From: Polyangiaceae bacterium
GTDB taxonomy: Bacteria; Myxococcota_A; Polyangia; Polyangiales; Polyangiaceae
Assembly: GCA_013361525.1 (NCBI GenBank)
Contig: JABFXY010000025.1
Span: 1-64,000 of the forward strand
Length of the DNA stretch: 64,000 nt
Direction: 5' to 3'
The stretch's first letter is position 1. Every line of letters begins with the position of its first letter. The translations under genes were made by a program, and so were the position numbers. The notes under the pieces are model-generated. The model saw only the letters and a list, made by a program, of their open reading frames with translations, was not told the DNA's origin and made no database searches. Below, piece after piece: positions 50,553 through 59,469 of this stretch.

Positions 50553-50570
50553 CGTGACGTCCGCGTCACG
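50553..50570. promoter_or_regulatory. Palindromic operator candidate CGTGACG-TCCG-CGTCACG
   Basis: Perfect 7-base arms around a 4-base spacer, 54 bases upstream of the ATG of the receiver-GAF-kinase gene. It is the best copy of the recurrent motif in the right half of the window. Confidence 0.55.
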
Positions 50571-50623
50571 ACCCGCGCCGGGCCTCCGAATTGCTTATCA
50601 CTATCGCCCCTGTGACAACCGCG

Positions 50624-52306
50624 ATGTCCGGCGACCGAGTCAAGCTGCTCCTGGTCGATGATCGGGAGGACAACCTGCTGCTGTTGGAGGCGCTCCTCGG
50701 GGGCGTCGACGTGGACCTGCTCGAGGCGAGGTCGGGCGCTCAGGCGCTCGAAATTTTGGAGCAGCACGACGTCTCGCTGGCGCTGATCGACGTGCAGATG
50801 CCCAACATGGACGGCTTCGAGCTCGCCGAGAAGATGCGCGCGTCGCAGCGTACCGGGCAGGTGCCGATCATCTTTCTGACGGCAGCCTCGCGCGAGCAGC
50901 ACCGTGTGTTTCGCGGGTACGAAGCCGGAGCGGTCGACTTCCTCTTCAAACCGATCGATGCCCACATCCTCCGGAACAAGGTCGGCGTGTTCGTCGAGCT
51001 CGGCAGGCACCGCCAGCAGGTCGCACACCAGCTCGAGGCGGTGCGCCGGGCCGAAGACGATCTGCGGTTCCTCGCCAAGGCGAGCGAGGTGCTCGGCGGG
51101 TCACTCGCGCTCGAGGAGACGTTGAACGACCTCGGTCACCTGGTCGTACCGCGCCTCGGCGATTGGTGTGCGCTCAGCATGTTGCGCCCCGATGGCTCGC
51201 TCGGCGAGCACGTCGTCGTGGCCAGCCTGGACCCGGCGCAGGAAGACCTCGTCCGCGAGATGCGCAAGCGCTACCCACCGCGGCCCGACTCGGAGTCGGG
51301 GATTTACCGGGTCCTACGCACGGGCAAGCGCCTCCTCCTCGACGTCACCGACGAGACGCTCACGCGGATCGCGACGGACGCAGAGCACCTCGGGATTTTG
51401 CGCAGGCTTCACCTCAAAGCGGCGCTCATCTTGCCGCTGATGGAGCGTGGGAAGACCGTGGGGACGATCTCGCTGGCGACGTCGGAGTCCGGGCGCACCT
51501 TCGGGCAACGCGAGATCGATCTCGCCGAGGAGCTCGCGCGGCGTGCGTCGATGGCGATCGAAAATGCGCGGCTCTTCGAGCGAACGCAGAACGCGGTTCG
51601 CACGCGCGACGACCTGCTCGCGATCGTCTCGCACGATCTGCGTAACCCGCTCGGGACGATCATGATGGCCGCGTCGACGATCGTGGACCCCAAGCCTGTC
51701 GACCACGCTGCCCGTGAGCGCAACAATCGAATCGAGATGATCCGCCGATCCGCGACGCGGATGAATCGACTCATCGACGATCTGCTCGATTTCGCCAGCA
51801 TCGAGCGAGGCAATCTCCGGATCGAGTGCCAGCAGCACGACGCGGAGTCCCTCGTTCGCGAGAGCCTCGAGGCGCTCAAGCCGCTCGCCGCCGCCAAGTC
51901 GCTCGATCTCGTCGGGGAAACGAAGGGCGGGGAGCTGCGATTGAGCTGCGATCGAGAGCGCGTCCTACAGATCGTGTCGAACCTCGTCGGCAACGCGATC
52001 AAGTTCACGCCGAGCGGCGGGCGCATCACCATCACGGCGGAGGCGAGCCGTGGCATGGTCGTCTTCACCGTCGCCGACACCGGGCAAGGTGTCCCCGCAG
52101 AGCAGCTGCCGCACATCTTCGACAGGTATTGGCAGGCGAAACAACAAGGCCGCACGGGCGTAGGCCTCGGCCTGTCGATCGTGAAAGGCCTCGTCGAAGC
52201 GCACGGCGGGCGCATCTGGGCCGAGAGCGTCGTCGGGCGCGGGACCACGATCCATTTCACGTTGTCCGTCGCGCCTGCTCCAGCAGCGGCCGTCAGCCAC
52301 GCCTGA
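50624..52306 (+). CDS. Receiver-GAF-histidine kinase
   Basis: 560 residues. Receiver (about 7-125, D56 in LALIDVQMP, K in LFKPIDAH), coiled coil, GAF (about 155-310, GDWCALSMLRPDGSLGEHV), HisKA with H337 (VSHDLRNPLGT), and HATPase (DTGQGVPAEQLPHIFDRYW, GVGLGLSIV). The order receiver-first means it is switched by phosphorylation from another kinase and may also sense a ligand through GAF. The ATG at 50624 is used, as the receiver begins six residues on; a GTG at 50612 is possible. It has no adjacent response regulator. Confidence 0.9.
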   Translation: MSGDRVKLLLVDDREDNLLLLEALLGGVDVDLLEARSGAQALEILEQHDVSLALIDVQMPNMDGFELAEKMRASQRTGQVPIIFLTAASREQHRVFRGYEAGAVDFLFKPIDAHILRNKVGVFVELGRHRQQVAHQLEAVRRAEDDLRFLAKASEVLGGSLALEETLNDLGHLVVPRLGDWCALSMLRPDGSLGEHVVVASLDPAQEDLVREMRKRYPPRPDSESGIYRVLRTGKRLLLDVTDETLTRIATDAEHLGILRRLHLKAALILPLMERGKTVGTISLATSESGRTFGQREIDLAEELARRASMAIENARLFERTQNAVRTRDDLLAIVSHDLRNPLGTIMMAASTIVDPKPVDHAARERNNRIEMIRRSATRMNRLIDDLLDFASIERGNLRIECQQHDAESLVRESLEALKPLAAAKSLDLVGETKGGELRLSCDRERVLQIVSNLVGNAIKFTPSGGRITITAEASRGMVVFTVADTGQGVPAEQLPHIFDRYWQAKQQGRTGVGLGLSIVKGLVEAHGGRIWAESVVGRGTTIHFTLSVAPAPAAAVSHA

Positions 52307-52321
52307 GCCGGCAGCAAGCGG

Positions 52322-53701
52322 TCAGCCCGGCGGCGCGCCGGGCACGTCCGTCTCGAAGTCGGACCAGACGGCGTTCGGCAACCGAGTCGCCAGCTCTTCG
52401 CGGAGCGCGATCGGGATGTCGTTGCCCGCACGAAGCCGAATCGACGCCACGTGCGCGACGGAACGTGCCGAGGTCAGAAGCTTGTCCACGTCGTCGGCGC
52501 CGAACGGAAGATCGAGGTCCAGGCGCGTGAGCTGGGGCAAGAGCGGGCTCGCGAGGGCGGCATCGAAGGCGAGCTCGCCGTATCGAAGATGGCTCGCGCG
52601 TACGCACACGCGGCGGAGCGCGGGCATCGCGCTCGGCTGCAGCTTGGCGAACAGCTCGTCCACGTACGGCCCGAAGGAGAAGCTTCGGCGGAACGACAGC
52701 GTCTCGAGGTAGGGCCACGCTGTGCCGGCGATCGAAGACGCGGCGGACGAGTCGAGATCGACGTTCGAGAGGACCAGCTCGGTGACGAAAATCGGGGCTC
52801 GGTCGGCGAGACGCATCGCGCTCCCCGACAAGGCGACCGTGCGTAGATGAGGGAGGATGCGAAAGACGTTGGAGACGTCGCCGAGGACCAGGTGGGCATC
52901 ACCGACGCGCAGCGTGTGGAGCGTGCGCGGAGACGCCTCGGCGAGCGCCAGCAGCGTCGGACCATAGCCGGGCCGATCGTCGGCGAAGTGTGTGTTGCCG
53001 AGCCCGAGATCTTCGATGAAGCGTCCCGCGGGGTGAGCCAATGCTGCGCGCACGACCTCGTCGAGAGGCACAGCGGACGCGCGGTGAACGCGCGCCGATC
53101 GCACGAATCCGTAGCGCCACGTCACATCGCTGGCGTAGGGAGCGAGCGGCCCGAGCAGCTCGTCGGCGTACTCGGCGAGAAGCGTCTCCTCCGCGCGCTT
53201 GAGCTGCTTCGATGCGGGGTTTTGCGAGCGCGCGTGCTGTACCATCGCGAGCTCGCCGCGCGGATCCCCTTCGGATTGAAGCCAATCGGCGTAAACGAGG
53301 AAGCCGCCGTCGTCGCTCGGGTCGAGGAGGATCGCCTTCTCGAGCTCGGGATCGCGGCGCGCCACGCCTCCGCGTTTCCACCGCGGAGGCTCGGGCGATG
53401 CGCGCGCCGTGTCGAGCTCGTAGCCTTGCGAGCGCTTGAGCGCGACGAGGACGCGGTGCGCGCGCTTCGCGGCATACGCATCGGAGAAGCGCCGCGAGAT
53501 CGTGCGCGGCGGCAGGTCACCGCGGCCGAACCAGGTGGTGACGGTCGAGCCGCGGCGGACGATTTGCCAATAGCGGAGCGACGAACCGGTGCCGCGCTCG
53601 TAGCGAGGCGCATCGCTGGGGGGTTTGATGCCGCGCGCGATACGCGGACGCGCGATCGGGCGGAGCTTTTCGGTGAAGAGCTTCGGCCGCTGGGATCTCA
53701 C
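52322..53701 (-). CDS. WGR and TIGR02996 domain protein with leucine-rich-like repeats
   Basis: 459 residues from a GTG that overlaps the stop of the upstream gene (GTGA at 53698-53701); the longer frame would extend inside that gene. An N-terminal WGR domain (about 30-95, YWQIVRRGSTVTTWFGRGDLPPRTISRRF) is followed by the TIGR02996 motif (LEKAILLDPSDDGGFLVYADWLQSEGDPRGELAMVQ, in part), then an LRR-like solenoid (LHTLRVGDAHL, LRTVALSGSAM, LSNVDLDSS, LTRLDLDLPF). Such proteins are common in Myxococcota and Planctomycetes; the function is unknown. It is the last gene of the secretion operon run. Confidence 0.8.
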   Translation of the reverse strand: MRSQRPKLFTEKLRPIARPRIARGIKPPSDAPRYERGTGSSLRYWQIVRRGSTVTTWFGRGDLPPRTISRRFSDAYAAKRAHRVLVALKRSQGYELDTARASPEPPRWKRGGVARRDPELEKAILLDPSDDGGFLVYADWLQSEGDPRGELAMVQHARSQNPASKQLKRAEETLLAEYADELLGPLAPYASDVTWRYGFVRSARVHRASAVPLDEVVRAALAHPAGRFIEDLGLGNTHFADDRPGYGPTLLALAEASPRTLHTLRVGDAHLVLGDVSNVFRILPHLRTVALSGSAMRLADRAPIFVTELVLSNVDLDSSAASSIAGTAWPYLETLSFRRSFSFGPYVDELFAKLQPSAMPALRRVCVRASHLRYGELAFDAALASPLLPQLTRLDLDLPFGADDVDKLLTSARSVAHVASIRLRAGNDIPIALREELATRLPNAVWSDFETDVPGAPPG

Positions 53702-54396
53702 AGTCGCTCTTCGACGATGGAGGCGAGCCGTTGTCCGAGCTGTTCGTCGACGAGCGTGTCGCCGTGCGAAAAGACGAGCATCGTGGGGGGCTTCGTCGCG
53801 AGGCGCTCGAGGAGCCAGCCCTTGTACCGGCCGCGATCGGCGAGGGCGAGGTACTTCCACGTCGTGCCGAGCTTCAGCCCTGGCACCGTTTCGATCGCGC
53901 GAAGCGCCCAGCCCATGAACCCCTTCGGGGACGCCGGGACATTGAAGAACGCATCACAGACCAACCACGCGATCTGATCGCCGTGCGAAATCTCGAGCCA
54001 GACCTCGCCGTTGCGCGTTCCTTCCGGCTCGAGCCAGGTGATCGACGCGGGGAGCCGTTCGCGGAGCATCGCGGCCTCGCCGAGGGCGAGGGGCGAGAGC
54101 TTCCCTTCGAGTCGCTTCTTCGCGACGTCGCCCGCGACGACGTGCGCGTCCGGATGCGCCACCTTCCAGGTCGGGACGCCGAGGTAGTGGAAGTGGTTCG
54201 GCGCGAAGAGGACCCGCACCTCACGCCCGAGAGACGTGGGCGACGCAGGGTCGATCGCGCGCGTAGGGCTCATCACGCAGAGCGAGCCGTCGCTCAGCGC
54301 GACGGCCGTGGACCGCAGCGGGAACCCGGAGACGTGACCGTCGACCTCACACTCCCAGAGCACGCCCGGGAGGAGCTCGTTCCAACCGACGGTCAC
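53698..54396 (-). CDS. DUF4336-like (metallo-beta-lactamase-like fold) protein
   Basis: 232 residues, no signal peptide. NHFHYLGVPTWKVAHPDAHVVAG matches the first metal-binding loop seen in DUF4336 proteins, distant relatives of the metallo-beta-lactamase fold, and FSHGDTLV near the C-terminus is a second candidate metal site. No reaction is known. The ATG overlaps the GspN stop (ATGA) and its own stop overlaps the next GTG, so it is transcribed and translated with the secretion genes, though it need not belong to the machine. Confidence 0.7.
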   Translation of the reverse strand: MTVGWNELLPGVLWECEVDGHVSGFPLRSTAVALSDGSLCVMSPTRAIDPASPTSLGREVRVLFAPNHFHYLGVPTWKVAHPDAHVVAGDVAKKRLEGKLSPLALGEAAMLRERLPASITWLEPEGTRNGEVWLEISHGDQIAWLVCDAFFNVPASPKGFMGWALRAIETVPGLKLGTTWKYLALADRGRYKGWLLERLATKPPTMLVFSHGDTLVDEQLGQRLASIVEERL

Positions 54397-55904
54397 TGCG
54401 GCGCCGGTTGTGGTTCTTCCTGGGGGGCTTCCTGCGCGCCTTCGGGCGCAGGGCCGTCAGCCGGGGGCTCTGCGCCGTCGGGCGGCGGAGCTTCCTGTAC
54501 CGGGCCTTCCTGGATCGGACCTTCCGCTGCGGGGCCGGTCGGATCTTCGCGTCCGCCCATCTTCATCGGCGTCGCTCGGTTGATCGTGCCTGGTGGCCGG
54601 CGAAACGCGGGGCTCGTCGCCGGAGACATCGGCGACGACGCCGACCCCGAGTCGCTGTCCGCGTCGTCGTCCGACTTCTTCTTCGTGACCTTTCGCTTCT
54701 TCGACGGTGAGGTCGTCGTGGAGCTCGCGCTCTCGTCGTCGTCACCACCGCTCGCGGGCGCCGCCTTCGACTTCGGCGAGTCGGCCTTCGTCGGGATGTA
54801 CGCGAGCCGTGCGAGCTTGCCTTTGATGTTGAAGCCCCAGAGGCCGTCGGGCCGCAGCGCCTTCTTCAGCTTGCGATCTTGCGAGATGAGCGCCGGGAAT
54901 GGGCCGTCGTCGACGAACAGGGCTTTCGTGCGATCGTCCTTGTTCTTGTACTCCTCGGAGAAGCCGAAGCGCAGCCACAGATCGAGGACGGAGTTGTCCC
55001 ATGGCTCACGCAGCTTGAGTGTGCCCTCGCCGGCGAGCTCGACGTCTTTTCCGGTCGCGCCGAACTTCTCGAACTTGAAGGTGCCTTGCTCGGCCTTCGC
55101 GGCGATCTCGAACGTGCCGACCTCGGCCGGCGTCATCGTCACGCCGAGCTTTCGGAACTTCGATTTCCCGTCGCCGAGCGACATGTCGGTGACCGTCAGC
55201 GAGAAATTGCCGCTCGCCTTGCTCCACTTGCCGTCCTCGGCCGAGAGCTCGAGCTTGCCGTTCGCGATGCCTTTGAGCGGCACGCTCACGACGTCCTTCA
55301 GTGGCGCGACCTGCGCGAGGTTGACGCTGTCGATCGCGAGCTCGAGATCGCCGCCGCCGAACGGGATCATTCCGCTTATCTCGCCGCCGAACACGGTCGC
55401 CGAAAAGTCCAGACGAACCCGGCCGATGACGAGCGGCAACATGCGCACGCGCGCGTGGGCCTCTTCGATCAGCACGGTCGTCTCGGTCGGCGGCTTCGGT
55501 TTGTCCGCTTCCTTCTCGCCGTCCTTCGCTTCGTCGGCCTCTTTCGCGCTCGGGTCTTCTTCTTCAGCGCCGGCCTTCTTCGAACGCGAGGCGCTGCTCG
55601 TGACCTTCGACAGCGCGCCCCGTGCGGGCTTCGTCTTGTCGGCGTCGTCGTCCTCTTCGTCGGGCGGCATGATGATGCGCGCGCCTTCGATCTCGACGCC
55701 GGTGAGCCAATATCCGGAGAGCGACTCGATCTCGAGCCGCCAGGCACGGGCGCCTTTCTTCTCCTGGCTCTTCGCGAACTCCGCCTCGATCCGCTCCTTC
55801 AGCTTGTCCCACGGGAACGTGAGGTACAGAGCCGTGAAGAGGCAGAAGAGATAGAACGCAGGGTAAAGGACGTATTTGGCCGCTCCGAAGATGCGTGCTC
55901 TCAC
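54393..55904 (-). CDS. gspN: Type II secretion protein GspN
   Basis: 503 residues. One N-terminal membrane helix (YVLYPAFYLFCLFTALYLTF), then a periplasmic beta-rich domain with GYWLTGVEIEGARI and FGGEISGMIPFGGGDLEL, the layout of GspN. Two low-complexity charged insertions (about 75-145) and a long Pro/Glu-rich tail (about 385-503) make it larger than GspN of Proteobacteria, which is usually near 250 residues. GspN is an accessory inner-membrane component. Its ATG overlaps gspM (ATGA). Confidence 0.8.
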   Translation of the reverse strand: MRARIFGAAKYVLYPAFYLFCLFTALYLTFPWDKLKERIEAEFAKSQEKKGARAWRLEIESLSGYWLTGVEIEGARIIMPPDEEDDDADKTKPARGALSKVTSSASRSKKAGAEEEDPSAKEADEAKDGEKEADKPKPPTETTVLIEEAHARVRMLPLVIGRVRLDFSATVFGGEISGMIPFGGGDLELAIDSVNLAQVAPLKDVVSVPLKGIANGKLELSAEDGKWSKASGNFSLTVTDMSLGDGKSKFRKLGVTMTPAEVGTFEIAAKAEQGTFKFEKFGATGKDVELAGEGTLKLREPWDNSVLDLWLRFGFSEEYKNKDDRTKALFVDDGPFPALISQDRKLKKALRPDGLWGFNIKGKLARLAYIPTKADSPKSKAAPASGGDDDESASSTTTSPSKKRKVTKKKSDDDADSDSGSASSPMSPATSPAFRRPPGTINRATPMKMGGREDPTGPAAEGPIQEGPVQEAPPPDGAEPPADGPAPEGAQEAPQEEPQPAPQ

Positions 55905-56491
55905 GGCGTTTCTTCCTCCCCTTCTTCTTCGTCTTTCGCCGGCTGCTCTTTCTTCGGTCCGTCTTTGCGCTCGAACGCCGAGACGAAGGCCTCGACGTCG
56001 AAGCTATCGGGACCCTCGGAGCGAGGCTTGATGTTGAGCCTCGTGATAGCGACCGGGTAGTTGCTGCGCTCGATCTTCTCGAGCGTCTTCACCAGCGCGA
56101 GCAAGCCTACCTTGCGCAGCTTCAGCGCCTGGATCTTCTCGACGTACTTCTTTCCGTGCGGAACGTCGGGCTTCGGCGCGCTCTCGTCGATCTCGAGTTG
56201 GTTGGCCTTCGCCGCGTCCTCGATGAAGGTCGAGAGCGGCGGCATCGATTTCTGGTAGCGAGCTTCGAGCTGCTCGCGTTGTGCCTTCTGGCGATCGATC
56301 TTCGCGCGCGAGCTCGTGACCTTGTCGATGTAGTCGCGGATCTCCTGGTTGTCGTCGCGCTTGGCGGAGACCGACTGGTAGAGATACGCGGGCAGGAAGA
56401 CGACGAAGAGCGCCGCGACCGTGATGGCGAGTCCGGTGAGGAGCCTTCGCTCGCGCGGATCGAGCTTCGCGAAACGTTCGGCGAGCGTCAC
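55901..56491 (-). CDS. gspM: Type II secretion protein GspM
   Basis: 196 residues from a GTG overlapping the gspL stop (GTGA). One membrane helix near the N-terminus (LLTGLAITVAALFVVFLPAYL), then a periplasmic coiled coil (about 50-90) and a ferredoxin-like fold (LKLRKVGLLALVKTLEKIERSNYPVAITRLNI), ending in a charged tail. It pairs with GspL at the inner membrane. The in-frame extension upstream, inside gspL, is rejected. Confidence 0.85.
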   Translation of the reverse strand: MTLAERFAKLDPRERRLLTGLAITVAALFVVFLPAYLYQSVSAKRDDNQEIRDYIDKVTSSRAKIDRQKAQREQLEARYQKSMPPLSTFIEDAAKANQLEIDESAPKPDVPHGKKYVEKIQALKLRKVGLLALVKTLEKIERSNYPVAITRLNIKPRSEGPDSFDVEAFVSAFERKDGPKKEQPAKDEEEGEEETP

Positions 56492-58011
56492 GGTGCGGCT
56501 TCCTTCTCTTTCGTCTCGGGCTTCGCGCCCGCGGCGGGCTTCTTCTTCTCCTCGCACTGGATGTTCAGCTCGAGGATGTACTTCTGCTTCTCACCGGAGG
56601 CCTGGGTGACCTTCGAGACCTTCACGTCTTTGAAGCAGGGGTTTTCCTTCATCCCGTCGGCGATCGTCTCCGCCGTCTGCTGCGCGTCGGTGCCGTCGGG
56701 CACCAGGCCTTGGATCACGACGTGGCCGCGAGCGACGTCGAACTCCTGCACGTCGTGCACGACGTCCTTCGGGACGGATTTGGAAAACTGCACCATCACG
56801 TCGAAGGCGTCGGCTTGCGGCATCGGATCTTCTTCGCCGCCCGGGCCCTTCTCGAGAAGCTCCGTCGCGCGCGCGATGTCCGACGTCTCTTCACCGAAGA
56901 CGTCGCGCGTCGTCGCTTTGAGCTGCTCGTCGAGGAGCGCGCGCTCCGTCGACAGCGCGCGCATCTCCGCGACCACACTGAAGCCGAAGGACACGAACAC
57001 GACGGCCGCGAGACCGCTCAACAGCGGGAGCTTCTCGCGCAAAAACGCGAAGGAGCGCGCTTGCTCGAGGACGCCGCGCCGAAGGTTGAGCGAGCGGGAT
57101 TTCCCTTCGTTGCTGAGCGCGAGCGCGATCGCTTTCGCGAACGAAGGCAGGCGCGGCTCTTCACTCGGAGCAACCTCGAGCCGCATCTTCGGCAGCTGCT
57201 TGACCGGCACCTCGACGACGGCGGTGAGGTACGCCTCGGCACCCGAGATGTGCGAGCCTTCACCGACGAGGTACAGCGCCTCGGGCGGGGCGCCGCCGAC
57301 CGCGCGCCACGCAGCGAAGGACTGCTTGAGCTCGCGTCCGAGGGCGCTCGCGCTCTGCGGAAGGCCGCTCGTACCGCGCGAGATCATGCGGGCGAAGGAG
57401 GGCTCGCCGCGATCGAGGAACACGAGCTCCGAGCGCTCGCTTCCGAGATCGAGCACCGCGACCGGTGCGGGCGGCGCGCCCAAGATGCCCGGCGGCACGA
57501 GCTCGGGCACCACGAGCGCCAGGTTCGCGAGCGTGATCGACCCCGGATCCACCGAATCGGGCTCGCGGCCCGTCGCCTCTTTGACGATGTCGATGCGCTC
57601 TTTGACGTGATTTGTGCGCGACACCGCCGCGAAGACGACGAGCTCCGCGCCTTCGCCGTCCACGGGCTTCGGCCCGGGTGGGCGCGCGAGGATGCGGTGA
57701 TCATAGACTGCGCCTTCCATCTCGAACGGGATGGAGGACTCGAGCTCGAACGCGAGGACGTTGTCGAGCTCCTTCTGCGCCGTCGCCGGAAGCTCCAGGC
57801 GCCGGTAAAAACAGCGATCACCCGGGAGCGCGACCGCGGTGGCGTCCACGCGCGTGCGGCCGAGCAGCGTCTGCAGCGCCGGCACGATGCTCGCCTCGTC
57901 CGTCAGCGTCGACTCGAGAAGCGCCTCGACGGCGACGCGGCGGTAGGACGTTCGCACGATGGCGACGCGAACGTGGCGGGACGTGATGTCGATGCCTGCG
58001 AGCCTTGCCAT
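56488..58011 (-). CDS. gspL: Type II secretion protein GspL
   Basis: 507 residues. An N-terminal actin-like (PilM-like) cytoplasmic domain (about 1-310: LAGIDITSRHVRVAI, AVLDLGSERSELVFL) binds the ATPase GspE. One membrane helix (LPLLSGLAAVVFVSFGFSVV) precedes a periplasmic domain of GspL-C/PilN type. The length is larger than typical GspL (near 400). Three bases separate it from gspK. Confidence 0.9.
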   Translation of the reverse strand: MARLAGIDITSRHVRVAIVRTSYRRVAVEALLESTLTDEASIVPALQTLLGRTRVDATAVALPGDRCFYRRLELPATAQKELDNVLAFELESSIPFEMEGAVYDHRILARPPGPKPVDGEGAELVVFAAVSRTNHVKERIDIVKEATGREPDSVDPGSITLANLALVVPELVPPGILGAPPAPVAVLDLGSERSELVFLDRGEPSFARMISRGTSGLPQSASALGRELKQSFAAWRAVGGAPPEALYLVGEGSHISGAEAYLTAVVEVPVKQLPKMRLEVAPSEEPRLPSFAKAIALALSNEGKSRSLNLRRGVLEQARSFAFLREKLPLLSGLAAVVFVSFGFSVVAEMRALSTERALLDEQLKATTRDVFGEETSDIARATELLEKGPGGEEDPMPQADAFDVMVQFSKSVPKDVVHDVQEFDVARGHVVIQGLVPDGTDAQQTAETIADGMKENPCFKDVKVSKVTQASGEKQKYILELNIQCEEKKKPAAGAKPETKEKEAAP

Positions 58012-58014
58012 GAG

Positions 58015-59469
58015 TCAGTCCAAACGGTGGTAGATGATGACACCGAGCGGATCGCTCGCCAACGCGTTGGCGATCTGGTCGGGGGAGAGATCGCCGGTGA
58101 TCGAACTGCCGGTCGACGAGCCGCCCGAGTTCGTCGACTCGGTGCCTTCTTTGCCTTCTTTGCCTTCTTCGCCGCCGTCGATCTCCTCCGGCTCGGCGCC
58201 GAGCTCGTTCGCGGAGCGGAAGTCGACGACGGTGTGGATGCGCGTGCGGGTGTTGCGGTTGCGACCGGTGACGACGCCCTCGGCGTAGATGCTGAAGACG
58301 CGTGACTCCGTCGTGATCGATCGCTGAAGGAGCTTGGTGTTCTTGAACTCCACCGGCTCGAGGCCGAGCGTCTGGAACAGCGGGCCGATGCCTTTGCCTT
58401 TGCCCTGCATCGCGCGGACGAACGACTTCGCGGTCGGGAACAGAGGCAGCCCCTGCGAGATCTGCTTCGCGAGCGACATCCCCATGAGGAACGCCGACAT
58501 CTGCTCGACGTCGTTGCACATCGCTGCTTCCGGCGCGTGCGCGCAGATGAGCGCGAGCAGCGTCTGCTCGTTCGCCGAGTTGACGTTCACCTTGCCGCTG
58601 CCCCAAACGGTGAGCGTGCGCTTCTTCGGGTCGGACGGATCGGGGTCGACGAAGTTCGCCCAGAAGTCGTCGGACACGCCGCGGACGAGCCGGAGCTCTT
58701 CGATGGAGTCGTACGGGGCGTTCTTGCGGAGGTAGGGCAGGCCGAGTGTTTGGTAGTAGTTGTCCTCGCCGCCTTCGGTGCCCTTGCTCGTGTTGCCGAG
58801 CGGGTCGCAGCGAGCCTGCACTTCGTCGAAATCCGACCAGTCGATGATCGCGGCGCAAATCGTCGGTTGATCGGAGTTCTGTCCATCGGCGTCGGGCTCT
58901 TCGAAGTACTCGTTGTAGACCGATTGCCCGAACAGGCCCAAAAGACGCTGGCTCGCGTCGCGCACGCTCGCAGGATCGCCGGCGACCGACGCGTTGATGT
59001 TGATGAGGCCTTCCTCGGCGACGACGACCGGCTTCTCGAAATAGCCGCCGGTGAGGCCGAGGTTCGTTCCGGACTCGACGGTGACGCCCGTCACCTCTCG
59101 GAACTGGTCGCCGTGCGCGGCGTCGTTGAATGGGCCGAGAACGAGCGGCGTGAACTCCCAGATCGGGATCTGCGAAAGCGGCTTCTTCAGCGCGGCTTGC
59201 GCGAGCGGATCCATCGCCTTGCGGACGATTGGCTCGGTGGAGATGAGGAGGCGCGTGAGGTTGATCGAGCTTCGCGCGTGGTACTCCGCCTTGAGGCCGT
59301 CGCGATCGGCGACGGAGGCCGCCATGGTCGTCGCCGTCCGCTCTTGGAGCTCCGTCGCGAAGACGGTGAGGATGACGAGCGAGCCGAGCACGAGGATCAA
59401 CGCGACGCCGCGACGGCCGCGCGCGCGCTTCGTTCTCATCCGCTTTCGGATCGATTGATAGGGCGTCAT
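58015..59469 (-). CDS. gspK: Type II secretion minor pseudopilin GspK
   Basis: 484 residues. The prepilin-type leader ends with RRG (G21) before VALILVLGSLVILTVFATEL; it lacks the Glu at +5, as is normal for GspK, which caps the pseudopilus. The mature domain has VEEGLININ-like sequence (VAEEGLININ), a helix-hairpin-helix-like VNVNSANEQTLLALI, and the large insert expected of GspK. The ATG overlaps the gspJ stop (ATGA at 59466-59469). Confidence 0.9.
   Translation of the reverse strand: MTPYQSIRKRMRTKRARGRRGVALILVLGSLVILTVFATELQERTATTMAASVADRDGLKAEYHARSSINLTRLLISTEPIVRKAMDPLAQAALKKPLSQIPIWEFTPLVLGPFNDAAHGDQFREVTGVTVESGTNLGLTGGYFEKPVVVAEEGLININASVAGDPASVRDASQRLLGLFGQSVYNEYFEEPDADGQNSDQPTICAAIIDWSDFDEVQARCDPLGNTSKGTEGGEDNYYQTLGLPYLRKNAPYDSIEELRLVRGVSDDFWANFVDPDPSDPKKRTLTVWGSGKVNVNSANEQTLLALICAHAPEAAMCNDVEQMSAFLMGMSLAKQISQGLPLFPTAKSFVRAMQGKGKGIGPLFQTLGLEPVEFKNTKLLQRSITTESRVFSIYAEGVVTGRNRNTRTRIHTVVDFRSANELGAEPEEIDGGEEGKEGKEGTESTNSGGSSTGSSITGDLSPDQIANALASDPLGVIIYHRLD

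Noticed and set aside
53731-55854. 707-codon open frame on the + strand
   Set aside because: It is opposite the GspN and DUF4336 genes. Gly/Ser-rich parts mirror the low-complexity insertions of GspN.
56710-58305. 531-codon open frame on the + strand
   Set aside because: Antisense to GspL; Arg/Asp/His-rich with no recognisable fold.
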